Assembly: GCA_034370385.1 (NCBI GenBank)
Contig: JAXMKZ010000004.1
Location: 114,174 to 178,173, forward strand
Length of the DNA stretch: 64,000 nt
From: Coriobacteriia bacterium
GTDB lineage: Bacteria; Actinomycetota; Coriobacteriia; Anaerosomatales; PHET01
Direction of reading: 5' to 3'
The translations under genes and the position numbers were made by a program. The notes below the pieces were generated by a model, which ran no database searches, had not been told where the DNA came from, and saw only the letters and a program-made list of their open reading frames with translations. Positions 10,334-17,807 of this stretch are shown here, piece after piece (within the stretch, counting starts at the first letter, position 1; each line of letters begins with the position of its first letter).

Positions 10334-11650
10334 CTAGCGGACGAACTCCACGTCCAGGTAGTGCGTCGAGCACGAGATGCAGGGGTCGTAGGCGCGCACG
10401 AGCATCTCGAATGCGAGGCGCATCTCGTCCTCGGACTTCCCGGAGGCCATGAGCCACGGCAGCAAAGCATCGAAGTCCGCCTGGATGTTGGCGTGATTCT
10501 GGCCGGTGGGGATGATGCAGTCCGCTTCCGTGCAGAAGCCCTCGTCGTCGAAGGTGTACTCGTGGAACAGGATGCCGCGCGGCACCTCGACTGCTGCCGC
10601 CCCGGTGCCCGAGCGCGTGGGCATGACGAGCGGCTCCTCCGTCACGCCCTCGGCGATGAGCTCGTCGAACAGGCGCAGCGCCTCGTGGGCCGAGTGGACG
10701 ATCTCGACGACCTGGGCCACGGAGTTCATGTACGGGTTGGTGCAGATCGGTCCCATGCCGAGCGACTCGGCGACCTTCTTGGCCTCCGGGTGCAGCATGT
10801 CGTAGTTCACGTTGAAGCGCGCAAGCGCCCCGGCCGCGTAGCTGTCGAGGCGGTTCTTGGTGTACTTGGCCGTCGAGAGCGGCGAGACGTACTCGTTGGT
10901 GCAGCTGCGATAGTCGGCCACGTCGTAGCGGGCGCGGTCGCCATCGGGCAGGATCGTCTGGACGAAGCCGTCGTACAGGCCGTACTCGCTGTCTGATGAG
11001 ACCGCCATGTACTCGGTGGGTCGGTCGAACGCGGGGATGCCGGGTGCGAGGGCGGCGATCGTCTCGAGCGTGGCCTGCAGGTCGGGCACGGCTGCGGCGA
11101 GCTTGTCACGCATGGCGGACAGCTCGGGCACAGTCGGCACCTTCGAGAAGCCGCCGGGCAGCACCGTCGTGGGGTGCGTCGTGCGGCCGCCGATGAGCGA
11201 ACCCCACTCGTGCGCGAGGCGCTTGAGGCGCAGGGCGCGCGCCACCACCTCGGCGTGCGTTTCGACGAGCGCGAACGCGGACGGAGCCCCTAGCAGGTCC
11301 GGCGCGACGAGCACGTAGACATGCAACACGTGGCTGTCGAAGTTCTCGGCATGCTTGAGCAGCGTGCGCAGCTTCGTCGTCTGCGGCGTGACCTCGATGC
11401 CGAGGGCGGCTTCGGTCGCCTTCACCGACGCGAGCGTGTGTCCGATCGAGCAGATGCCGCAGATGCGGCTCGTGATGCGTCCGACCTCAGAGTAGTGACG
11501 TCCGCGGCACATCGCCTCGAAGAAGCGCGGGGCCTCGGGCACCTGCCACTCGCACGTCTCCACGACGCCGTCGGTCACGTTCACCTTGATGTTGCCATGG
11601 CCCTCGACGCGGGTCAGATGATGAACGTCGATGTTGATGTTCTGCAGCAT
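10334..11650 (-). CDS. hydA: Group 3b NiFe hydrogenase large (alpha) subunit
   Basis: The protein is 438 aa, the usual length for cytoplasmic group 3 large subunits. The N-terminal nickel motif RICGICS supplies Cys64 and Cys67, and the C-terminal DPCISCSTH supplies Cys424 and Cys427. Maturation should cut after His430 and remove YLDVEFVR. All four Ni-binding Cys are encoded by Cys codons. The N-terminus HHLTRVEGHGN is a typical signature. Together with the FeS, flavin and small subunits upstream it makes an NAD(P)-linked bidirectional sulfhydrogenase-type enzyme. It follows hydD by 7 bp. Confidence 0.95.
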   Translation of the reverse strand: MLQNINIDVHHLTRVEGHGNIKVNVTDGVVETCEWQVPEAPRFFEAMCRGRHYSEVGRITSRICGICSIGHTLASVKATEAALGIEVTPQTTKLRTLLKHAENFDSHVLHVYVLVAPDLLGAPSAFALVETHAEVVARALRLKRLAHEWGSLIGGRTTHPTTVLPGGFSKVPTVPELSAMRDKLAAAVPDLQATLETIAALAPGIPAFDRPTEYMAVSSDSEYGLYDGFVQTILPDGDRARYDVADYRSCTNEYVSPLSTAKYTKNRLDSYAAGALARFNVNYDMLHPEAKKVAESLGMGPICTNPYMNSVAQVVEIVHSAHEALRLFDELIAEGVTEEPLVMPTRSGTGAAAVEVPRGILFHEYTFDDEGFCTEADCIIPTGQNHANIQADFDALLPWLMASGKSEDEMRLAFEMLVRAYDPCISCSTHYLDVEFVR

Positions 11651-11657
11651 GGGGCGT

Positions 11658-12410
11658 CTAGCTCCTCAGGTTCGCCGTGAACATGCGTGACTTGCCGACC
11701 GCGCGCTTGTGACTGAAGCCGGCGCGATCCATGAGCACCTTCTCCAGCGCCGGGATGTTCGCGTCTTCGACGAAGCCCCGGCAGGCCTCGCAGGGGATGC
11801 CATCGGCGGGGCACGGCGCGCCGCAACCGGCGATCGCCACCTGTCCCATGCAGTAGTCGCCCTCGTCGAAGCGGCAGATGGTTTCGCGGCGCTTGCACTG
11901 CACGCAGACCGGGTAGGTCGGTGCGAAGTAGATCGTGCCGTGCAGCAGGTTCGAGATGACCAGCAGCAGCTCTTCCTTGCTCATCGGGCACCCGAGCACC
12001 TCGTAGTCGACCTTGATGGCCGCCGAGATGGGCCGGGCGGTGCCGCTGCGCAGGTGAGGCATGCTTGCGTCGTCGCCGTAGACGTACTCGGCGAAGTCGT
12101 CCTGATGGTTCTTCAGCGCATTGATGCCGCCGGTGCACGCGCACGCGCCGTACGCGATGACGACCCTTGAGCGACGGCGGATCTCCTGCAGACGAGTACG
12201 GTCCTCCTCGCGCGTGAAACTGCCCTCCACCAGGGCGAAGTCGATGCGTCCGGTGGTCGTCTCGGTCATCGCCTCGCGGAACTCGACGATCTCGACGTGC
12301 TTGAGCAGCTCGAGCGTGGCTTCGTCGCCGTAGTTGGTGAACTCGATCTGGCAGCCTTCACAGCTGGCGAAGTCGAAGAAGGCGAGTGTGGGCTTCCGGG
12401 TCTCCGGCAT
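11658..12410 (-). CDS. hydD: NiFe hydrogenase small (delta) subunit
   Basis: The protein is 250 aa with the fold signature of the 20-kDa NuoB-like small subunit. SCEGC (Cys17, Cys20), GACACTGG (about 93) and GCPMSKEE (about 140) supply the proximal cluster ligands, and a C-terminal segment rich in Cys (CVQCKRRETIC, GCGAPCPADGIPCEACRG) can hold two further Fe-S clusters. It relays electrons between the NiFe centre and the flavin subunit. hydG ends 1 nt before its start. Confidence 0.93.
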   Translation of the reverse strand: MPETRKPTLAFFDFASCEGCQIEFTNYGDEATLELLKHVEIVEFREAMTETTTGRIDFALVEGSFTREEDRTRLQEIRRRSRVVIAYGACACTGGINALKNHQDDFAEYVYGDDASMPHLRSGTARPISAAIKVDYEVLGCPMSKEELLLVISNLLHGTIYFAPTYPVCVQCKRRETICRFDEGDYCMGQVAIAGCGAPCPADGIPCEACRGFVEDANIPALEKVLMDRAGFSHKRAVGKSRMFTANLRS

Positions 12411-12411
12411 G

Positions 12412-13263
12412 CTAGATCGCCTCCTCGAGCTCGTGGATCTCCGCGTAGGTGAAGACCGGTCCGTCGATGCAGCAGTACTTGTTGTTGATCTGGCAGTGAC
12501 CGCACTTGCCCACGCCGCACTTCATGCGGCGCTCCAGGTCAACGTAGATGTTCTCCCGCTTGATCCCGGCCTGGTCGAGTTCTCGGATGACGAACTCGAA
12601 CATCACCGGCGGGCCGCAGATGATAACGCGGGTGTCCTCGGAGAGGTGCGTGTTGCGGAAGAGCGTCGTGATCACGCCCACGTTGCCCGTCCACGAGATG
12701 TCGGCACGGTCCACCGTCTCGTGATACTCGATGCCGTGTGTGGCGCGCCAGACGCCCCTATCCTCAGGAAACAGCAACTGCAGCGGGTCGCGCGCGCCAT
12801 AGAAGAGCACGAAGCGACCGAAGTCATCGCGCTGGTCGGCGATGTACTGGATGAGGCTCCTCGTCGGGCAGATTCCGATGCCTCCCGCGACCACCAGCAC
12901 GTCGTGGCCGCGTAGCGCGTCGACATCGAACCCGTGGCCCAGGGGGCCGCGAACCCACAGAGAGTCACCGATGTTCTTGTTGTTGATCGCCGTGGACACG
13001 CGGCCCACCGTACGCACGACGATCTCGAATGTATGGGTCCGTGTGGGAGAGCTGGCTATGCCTATCGGTATCTCGCCGTAGCCCATGACGCCGACTTCGA
13101 GGATCTGTCCCGGCTCGAATATGAGCGGGGACCCATCCGCGAACTGCAGCGTGAAGTGCTTCTCGGTCGACGTGGGTGCGTGCGCGTGCAGGATCTTGGC
13201 CTCACGCGGGACGAAGAGGCTCTCGCGCTCAGCGCACGCGCAGTCGTGTGATTCGCTTGGCAT
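12412..13263 (-). CDS. hydG: Hydrogenase FAD/NAD(P)-binding (gamma) subunit
   Basis: ATG 13263 overlaps the upstream stop as TAATG, so translation is probably coupled; the protein is 283 aa. It has an FNR-like flavin barrel (about residues 20-105), an NAD(P)-binding half beginning VLVVAGGIGICPTRSLIQYI (about 121), CGPPVMFEFVIREL (about 218) and a C-terminal 2Fe-2S cluster (CGVGKCGHCQ ... CC), as in dihydroorotate dehydrogenase PyrK and sulfhydrogenase gamma subunits. It exchanges electrons between the Fe-S chain and NAD(P)H. Confidence 0.93.
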   Translation of the reverse strand: MPSESHDCACAERESLFVPREAKILHAHAPTSTEKHFTLQFADGSPLIFEPGQILEVGVMGYGEIPIGIASSPTRTHTFEIVVRTVGRVSTAINNKNIGDSLWVRGPLGHGFDVDALRGHDVLVVAGGIGICPTRSLIQYIADQRDDFGRFVLFYGARDPLQLLFPEDRGVWRATHGIEYHETVDRADISWTGNVGVITTLFRNTHLSEDTRVIICGPPVMFEFVIRELDQAGIKRENIYVDLERRMKCGVGKCGHCQINNKYCCIDGPVFTYAEIHELEEAI

Positions 13264-14294
13264 TACGACCACTCCATGATGGTAGTGATGACACGGACCG
13301 GGTCGGCGATGTCCACCGTGCACGCCATCGAACAGCGCCCGCAACCGGTGCAGGCCGGGCTGCCGAGCTTCTCGTTGAGGTAGGCGCCCTTGCGCATGAA
13401 CCGGTGGCGGAAGCGGGTCTGGTGGTGCTCGCGGAAGTTCTCGTGCCCGCCCCCGGGCATCGAGATCGCGGCGAACTCCTTGGTCAGGCACGCATCCCAG
13501 TAGCGCGTGCGCGTGCCGGATTTCTGGTCGAGGTTCCACACGTCGCGCATGTCGAAGCAGTAGCACGTGGGGCATACGGTGTTGCACGAACCGCAGCTGA
13601 AGCAGTCCTTGGAGAGTTCGTCCCACAGCTCCTCGTTGGAGAACGACTCACGGATGGTCTTGGCGATCTCGGCGCTGGTGTAGGGCAGTTGCTCCTGGCA
13701 CTGGCCGAGCGCATCCGCGTTGACGCTTTGAGCGGCGGCGACCTCCGGGCCGGTCGCATCGCGAAACGCGCCGCGGGCCAGCAGCGCCTCACCCTTGGGT
13801 GTGCGCGTCTCGAACACGTAGCCGCCGTCGAGCTTGGTGAGGTACGCGTCATGACCCTTGGGCTCGTTGGTGTCGATCATCGAGGCCCAGAAGGCACGCG
13901 GGGCCACCTTCTGGACGTTGGATGCCACGATGGTGGTGGCCTCGCGCTGGGCGAGGTAGTCCCAGTCCTCGTTGCGCTCCCGGAACAGGAAGTCCGTCAT
14001 GTCGATCCCACGCACGTCGTACGGGTGCACGCCCAGCAGGACCGTGTCCACTGGCGCGATGGTTCCTTCCACCGAGTCCGCGTCGAAGCGCGCGATCACT
14101 TGCTTGGGCGGGAAGAACACCTTCTTCGGCGGCAGGATGGTGATGTCGTAGTCGAGGCGAAGCTCCTCGACCGAACCGATCTCACCGAATACGAACTTCT
14201 GGCGCTTGGCGACCGGTCCCACGACGCGCGTATTTTGCGCGAGCGTATTCACGAAGGTACCGAAATCGCGCTCCTCTATGTAGAAGGAGCTCAT
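13263..14294 (-). CDS. hydB: Hydrogenase Fe-S (beta) subunit, two 4Fe-4S
   Basis: The protein is 343 aa and is the first gene of the hydrogenase operon. Its N-terminal two thirds match the sulfhydrogenase beta family (KKVFFPPKQVIARFD, VLLGVHPYDVRGIDMTD). The C-terminus carries two ferredoxin-like motifs: CFSCGSCNTVCPTCYCFD (about 231) and CTGCGRCSMACTVDI (about 320). It is a cytoplasmic electron carrier. The gene order hydB-hydG-hydD-hydA matches the Pyrococcus sulfhydrogenase I operon and typifies group 3b. The 108-bp gap to msrA must hold the promoter. Confidence 0.93.
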   Translation of the reverse strand: MSSFYIEERDFGTFVNTLAQNTRVVGPVAKRQKFVFGEIGSVEELRLDYDITILPPKKVFFPPKQVIARFDADSVEGTIAPVDTVLLGVHPYDVRGIDMTDFLFRERNEDWDYLAQREATTIVASNVQKVAPRAFWASMIDTNEPKGHDAYLTKLDGGYVFETRTPKGEALLARGAFRDATGPEVAAAQSVNADALGQCQEQLPYTSAEIAKTIRESFSNEELWDELSKDCFSCGSCNTVCPTCYCFDMRDVWNLDQKSGTRTRYWDACLTKEFAAISMPGGGHENFREHHQTRFRHRFMRKGAYLNEKLGSPACTGCGRCSMACTVDIADPVRVITTIMEWS

Positions 14295-14402
14295 AGTCCA
14301 CCCCCGGCATCAAGGTTGGGCAACTCGGCATACCCTATCGGGAGCGCGCCCTCGTCGCAAGAGCAGGGCCGTAGGACGCGGGGGGCCGGACGCGGTCGGG
14401 CG

Positions 14403-15101
14403 CTACTCAGCTTCGCCGGAAGCGGTCGTCAGTAGTGACGGATCGGGCACTGCTTCGGCAGCTTGCTTGAACAGGTCCGGGTTGATGTGGCAGTACCCGC
14501 CCGGGTTCTTGTCGAGGTAATCCTGGTGGTACTCCTCGGCGGGTGTGTAGTTCTTGAGCGGTTCGGCTTCGATGACCACGGGCCGGTTGTAGCGCTTCTG
14601 AAGCCTATCGAGCGAAGCCTCGACTACCTCGCGATCCGCAGGGTCTGAATAGTAGATGCCCGTGCGGTACTGCGTGCCCCGATCGTTGCCCTGCCGGTTG
14701 AGCGACGTGGGATCGACGACCTCGTAGTACAGGTCGAGCAGGAACGGCAGCGGCGCGACGGTGGGGTCGTAGTCGACGCGCACGGTCTCGGTGTAGCCGG
14801 ATCGGCCAGATGACACGTCGCGGTATGTCGGCGAATCGGTGATTCCGTTGGCGTAGCCGCTTTCTGCGTTCATGACTCCGCGCACCGATGCCAGGTACTT
14901 CTCGACGCCCCAGAAACAACCGCCTGCCAGGTAGATGGTAGCCACGCCTTCGCCTCCTGATGTGTCCGTCGACGAAGCCACATCGGCTTCGTTTCGCTGA
15001 TTCGAGACGGTGCCTGTCGACACACATCCCGAGACCGCGATCGCGAGAACGAGCAGAACCACGACGGTCATACCGAGGGCCAGTCGTCGGATGCTGCGCA
15101 T
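14403..15101 (-). CDS. msrA: Lipoprotein peptide-methionine (S)-S-oxide reductase
   Basis: Starting at ATG 15101 the protein is 232 aa. The ribosome-binding site is weak. A lipoprotein signal is clear: MRSIRRLALGM, a hydrophobic stretch and the lipobox AVSGC at about residues 23-27, so it should be outside the cell on a lipid anchor. The MsrA domain follows with catalytic GCFWG (about residue 60), SGYANG, TETVRVDYDP and the C-terminal GGYCHINPD, whose Cys is a likely resolving residue. It repairs oxidised methionine in exported proteins. No MsrB domain is fused or adjacent. Confidence 0.93.
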   Translation of the reverse strand: MRSIRRLALGMTVVVLLVLAIAVSGCVSTGTVSNQRNEADVASSTDTSGGEGVATIYLAGGCFWGVEKYLASVRGVMNAESGYANGITDSPTYRDVSSGRSGYTETVRVDYDPTVAPLPFLLDLYYEVVDPTSLNRQGNDRGTQYRTGIYYSDPADREVVEASLDRLQKRYNRPVVIEAEPLKNYTPAEEYHQDYLDKNPGGYCHINPDLFKQAAEAVPDPSLLTTASGEAE

Positions 15102-15185
15102 GGAACCACGCCCGTTTCGCGAGGGGTCAGCCCGGACAGAGCAAACCGCGTGCACAACTTGCGAACCGACGCCGCAGCGCTCGGC

Positions 15186-15338
15186 CTACCGCAGCCAGAA
15201 CAGCGCGATCGTGGCCCATCCGCAGAGGAAGACGAGGAAGATGACGCCGCACCCGACGCCGAAGGAGCGCGTAAGGTCCGCATCAGGGTCAGTCTGCTGC
15301 GTCAGGCCCTTCGGGCCCCAGGTCTGTTGAGGAGTCAT
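15186..15338 (-). CDS. 50-residue single-pass membrane protein
   Basis: A short frame from ATG 15338 to TAG 15186 encodes 50 aa: a polar head (MTPQQTWGPKGLTQQTDPDA), then one continuous hydrophobic helix (GVGCGVIFLVFLCGWATIAL) and a terminal Trp-Leu-Arg. The clean head-plus-helix layout is what suggests a real gene. There is no good Shine-Dalgarno site, but a TATGCT hexamer lies about 8 nt before the ATG and would allow a leaderless transcript. No family was recognised. Confidence 0.45.
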   Translation of the reverse strand: MTPQQTWGPKGLTQQTDPDADLTRSFGVGCGVIFLVFLCGWATIALFWLR

Positions 15339-15448
15339 GCGCCCAGCATACGCGCCCGGCGGCAGACGCAGAGGTCGCCGGTGGCCGATCGTGCGCGATG
15401 GAACAGCCAGACGTCGGCGTCAGCTGTGCTTGTCTTCTCCCGCACGCC

Positions 15449-16246
15449 CTATTTCCAAAGCTCCGGGACGTTCTCCGGGTCGAGCATGCCGTCGATGAGC
15501 ACCTGTCCGCTGTCGGGATCGCGCAACACCGAGAAGATCGTCGGCTCTTCGCCCGAGGGCCACATACCCATCGTCGTCACATGGACGTACATGAGGTCGG
15601 GGGTCGTGCGCGTGATCTTGTAGCTGTCCGGCTTCCAGTACTTGTCGCTCACGAAGTCGCCGTACTCGCCGGCGAGCATGGTCTTGCTGCAGTAGACCTT
15701 CGAGCCCTCGATATCCCCGCTGGCACGAGTATCCATGAACTGCGTCACGACTGCGGAAGCCTCATCCTCGGTGACGATCGCGTCGGTGGCGGCCGGCTCC
15801 TCGACCGTCGGATCCGGCTCTTCGAGCGCCGGATCAGGCATCTCGGTAGCCACTGCCGAGGGGGCCGGCGCGGGAGGCGTGACAGCCGGGAGCGCGACCT
15901 CATCGGATGCGTTGAACGCCCTGAAGGCGAACAGACCGCCACCGACCACGGCGCACGCGAGGATCAGGGCGCCGACCACGATCGCCACGATGGCCACGGC
16001 AGGCAGGCCGCGCTTGGCGGGCGGGGCCGCGGGCGCGGGCGAGGCTGCCGCAGCGGGCTGAGGGCCGATGTATTGCCCGGGTTGCACGGGAGGTGCGGCC
16101 GGGGAGGCCGGTGCGACGGGAGCGGGATGCGCCGGCGGGTAGGCCGCGCCCGGGTCAGGCGGCGCCTGTGCCTGAAGGCTGGCTCCGCAGGACCCACAGA
16201 ACGCGCCGTCTGACGCCACTTCGGCACCGCATGCAGGACACTGCAT
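15449..16246 (-). CDS. Zinc-ribbon, single-TM protein with exported domain
   Basis: The protein is 265 aa. An N-terminal zinc ribbon (CPACGAE ... CGSCGAS, residues 3-22) is followed by a Pro/Ala-rich linker, one transmembrane helix (about residues 80-108, AVAIVAIVVGALILACAVV), an acidic Pro/Glu linker and a C-terminal domain of about 110 residues (from VTEDEASAVVTQFMDTRASGD). That domain looks like a small NTF2-like fold (ASGDIEGSKVY, VHVTTMGMW), seen in many actinobacterial membrane proteins. The ribbon should face the cytoplasm. Function is unknown. Confidence 0.7.
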   Translation of the reverse strand: MQCPACGAEVASDGAFCGSCGASLQAQAPPDPGAAYPPAHPAPVAPASPAAPPVQPGQYIGPQPAAAASPAPAAPPAKRGLPAVAIVAIVVGALILACAVVGGGLFAFRAFNASDEVALPAVTPPAPAPSAVATEMPDPALEEPDPTVEEPAATDAIVTEDEASAVVTQFMDTRASGDIEGSKVYCSKTMLAGEYGDFVSDKYWKPDSYKITRTTPDLMYVHVTTMGMWPSGEEPTIFSVLRDPDSGQVLIDGMLDPENVPELWK

Positions 16247-16415
16247 CTGGAACTCCCTTCCCCCGAGGGTACGTCTGACAGTCTAGCGCTCCGCGTTGTG
16301 GTGAAGTAATAGCGGGTGAAGCGGTCCGAGAAGGTGAGTTTCACGGTCTTGGGAACTCTTCCCGCCCGAGCACGCGGACAAACGAAGAGACGTGTCTGCG
16401 AGCCGCCGACCGACG

Positions 16416-16826
16416 TCACGCCTGGCCGATCAGCACTATCCCTGCGAATCGCGCGTGCGCCCTTGCGTCAGCCGAGAAGAGGGTCGCGCCCAGGCGCTCG
16501 GCAAGAGCCGGGGCCAGCGCGTCGTAGAACGAGCATCCCAGCAGACGGCATTGGTCGAACGCGGCGGCGGCCAGAGTATCGTCGAGCCCGACCACCGTGA
16601 GGTCGCTGTTGCGCAGGCTGGCCCACGTCGTCTCTCCTCGTTCGGGACCACCGTGCCGCACGGCGACCCCCACTACTTCGTGGATGAAGTGAGCGGGCAC
16701 AACAAGCCGGATACGCCCCTCGCGATGCTCAGCGAGCAGCCCGATGGCATCGGCTCGCCCGGGTTCCGGCTTGATCCACTTGACGCCCACCGAGGAGTCA
16801 AGCACGACGAGCCGGCGCTCATCCAC
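16416..16826 (-). CDS. vapC: VapC-type PIN-domain toxin
   Basis: GTG 16826 overlaps the antitoxin stop by 8 nt and gives 136 aa, a normal VapC size; a GTG at 16841 is an alternative. The PIN acidic residues are present: Asp10 (VVLDSS), Glu in HFIHEVV (about 43), Asp in SFYDALAPALAE (about 99) and Asp in LFSADARAH (about 118). It is an expected RNase acting on tRNA or other structured RNA, neutralised by the upstream ribbon-helix-helix protein. Confidence 0.87.
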   Translation of the reverse strand: MDERRLVVLDSSVGVKWIKPEPGRADAIGLLAEHREGRIRLVVPAHFIHEVVGVAVRHGGPERGETTWASLRNSDLTVVGLDDTLAAAAFDQCRLLGCSFYDALAPALAERLGATLFSADARAHARFAGIVLIGQA

Positions 16827-17127
16827 GATGCTCGTCTTCACGTCCGCCGCGGCCCTCAGCGCATTCGCCACGGAGCACGCGTAGGTGGTCGAGCGATGTC
16901 TGGTCGTCCTGGCCCCAGCTCGCCGCCACCTGCTCGAAACCCGCGAGGGCGGAGTCAATGCGTTCGCGTCGCAGACGCTCGTACTGCACCGACTTCCGAG
17001 ACGCGACGTACGTTGCCGCGGCCTCGCGTATCACGCCGCTTCGCGTCAAACCCTCGGATACGGCGAGTTCGTCGATGTCGATCACGAGATCATCCGGGAG
17101 TGAAATGCTGAACTTCTCGACAGCCAT
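16819..17127 (-). CDS. vapB: Ribbon-helix-helix antitoxin (VapB-like)
   Basis: The protein is 102 aa. Residues 3-45 are a canonical ribbon-helix-helix unit: beta strand KFSISLPDDL, helix DIDELAVSEG and helix TRSGVIREAAATYVASRK. The C-terminal half (ALAGFEQVAASWGQDDQTSLDHLR) should wrap the toxin. The gene is followed by vapC with 8 nt overlap. Three GGTnnTACC elements directly upstream are likely sites for its own dimers, giving autorepression. Confidence 0.87.
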   Translation of the reverse strand: MAVEKFSISLPDDLVIDIDELAVSEGLTRSGVIREAAATYVASRKSVQYERLRRERIDSALAGFEQVAASWGQDDQTSLDHLRVLRGECAEGRGGREDEHRG

Positions 17128-17144
17128 AGCACCATACCCCCTTT

Positions 17145-17178
17145 GGTAGTACCCGATGGTCGTACCAATGGTACTACC
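17145..17178. promoter_or_regulatory. Triple GGTnnTACC operator before vapBC
   Basis: Three 9-bp near-palindromes, GGTAGTACC (17145), GGTCGTACC (17158) and GGTACTACC (17170), are spaced 12-13 bp apart just upstream of vapB. Ribbon-helix-helix antitoxins typically bind short repeated half sites on one DNA face, so this is the probable autoregulatory operator and it probably covers the promoter. Confidence 0.7.
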
Positions 17179-17240
17179 GCCGTTAGAACGGCGTCAACCG
17201 AATCGGTCGCTTCAGGGCATCGCGGCCAACAAGGCTCTCG

Positions 17241-17729
17241 TCACCAGCCCATCGTCCCGGGAGCACCCTTGAACGGGCCCTCGAGCCAGCTCGTCACCCA
17301 GCCACCGTAGAAGTGCCCCGGCTGCGGCTCAACCTGCTCGCCGTCGACCGTTGCCTCATCGAGCGCCCACGCGTAGAAGGCGATGTGATCGGTCAGCTCC
17401 TCATACCCGGGCGACGGATGCGGGTAGTACCACGCCACGTTGCTGGCGTTACTGCCGTCGATGGCGAGCGAGAAGTAGTGTGCTTCGCCTTTGAACTCGC
17501 AGTGCGTCCGATGCGTGCTCGGGACGAGGAACTCGCGTGCGACGTCCTCGGGCGGCAGGTAGTAGACCGGCGGGTGACTCGTCTCGCGAATGAGAACGGG
17601 TCGGCGGGTATCGACGATGACATGACCCGCCACGAGCGCGCGCACGTGTAGTGACTCGCGCATGACCGAGGGAGGCCGCGGATAGTCCCACACGCGCTCA
17701 ATCGGCCGTGCGTTGGGCGATTGACTCAA
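17241..17729 (-). CDS. DUF427 domain protein
   Basis: The start is ambiguous: GTG 17744 or TTG 17729. I prefer TTG 17729 because GAGGGGG lies 6 nt upstream; that gives 162 aa. The sequence follows the DUF427 pattern: RVWDYPRPPSV, VIVDTRRPVLIRETSHPPVYYLPPEDV, HCEFKGEAHYFSL and VAWYYPHPSPGYEELTDHIAFY. The family is widespread, forms a small beta barrel and has no established function. It is separated from vapBC and from the antiporter operon. Confidence 0.85.
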   Translation of the reverse strand: MSQSPNARPIERVWDYPRPPSVMRESLHVRALVAGHVIVDTRRPVLIRETSHPPVYYLPPEDVAREFLVPSTHRTHCEFKGEAHYFSLAIDGSNASNVAWYYPHPSPGYEELTDHIAFYAWALDEATVDGEQVEPQPGHFYGGWVTSWLEGPFKGAPGTMGW

Positions 17730-17807
17730 GGCGAACCCCCTCACTCGCTTCGGTCTGCGGAACCAGACTCCATCCTGCGGTCAACGACCTCTCCACCAAC
17801 CAGCCCG

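Noticed and set aside
17145..17178. CRISPR-like short repeats near vapB, also at 53797
   Set aside because: Units are too short and too close, dyad-symmetric and next to regulator starts; they are operators.
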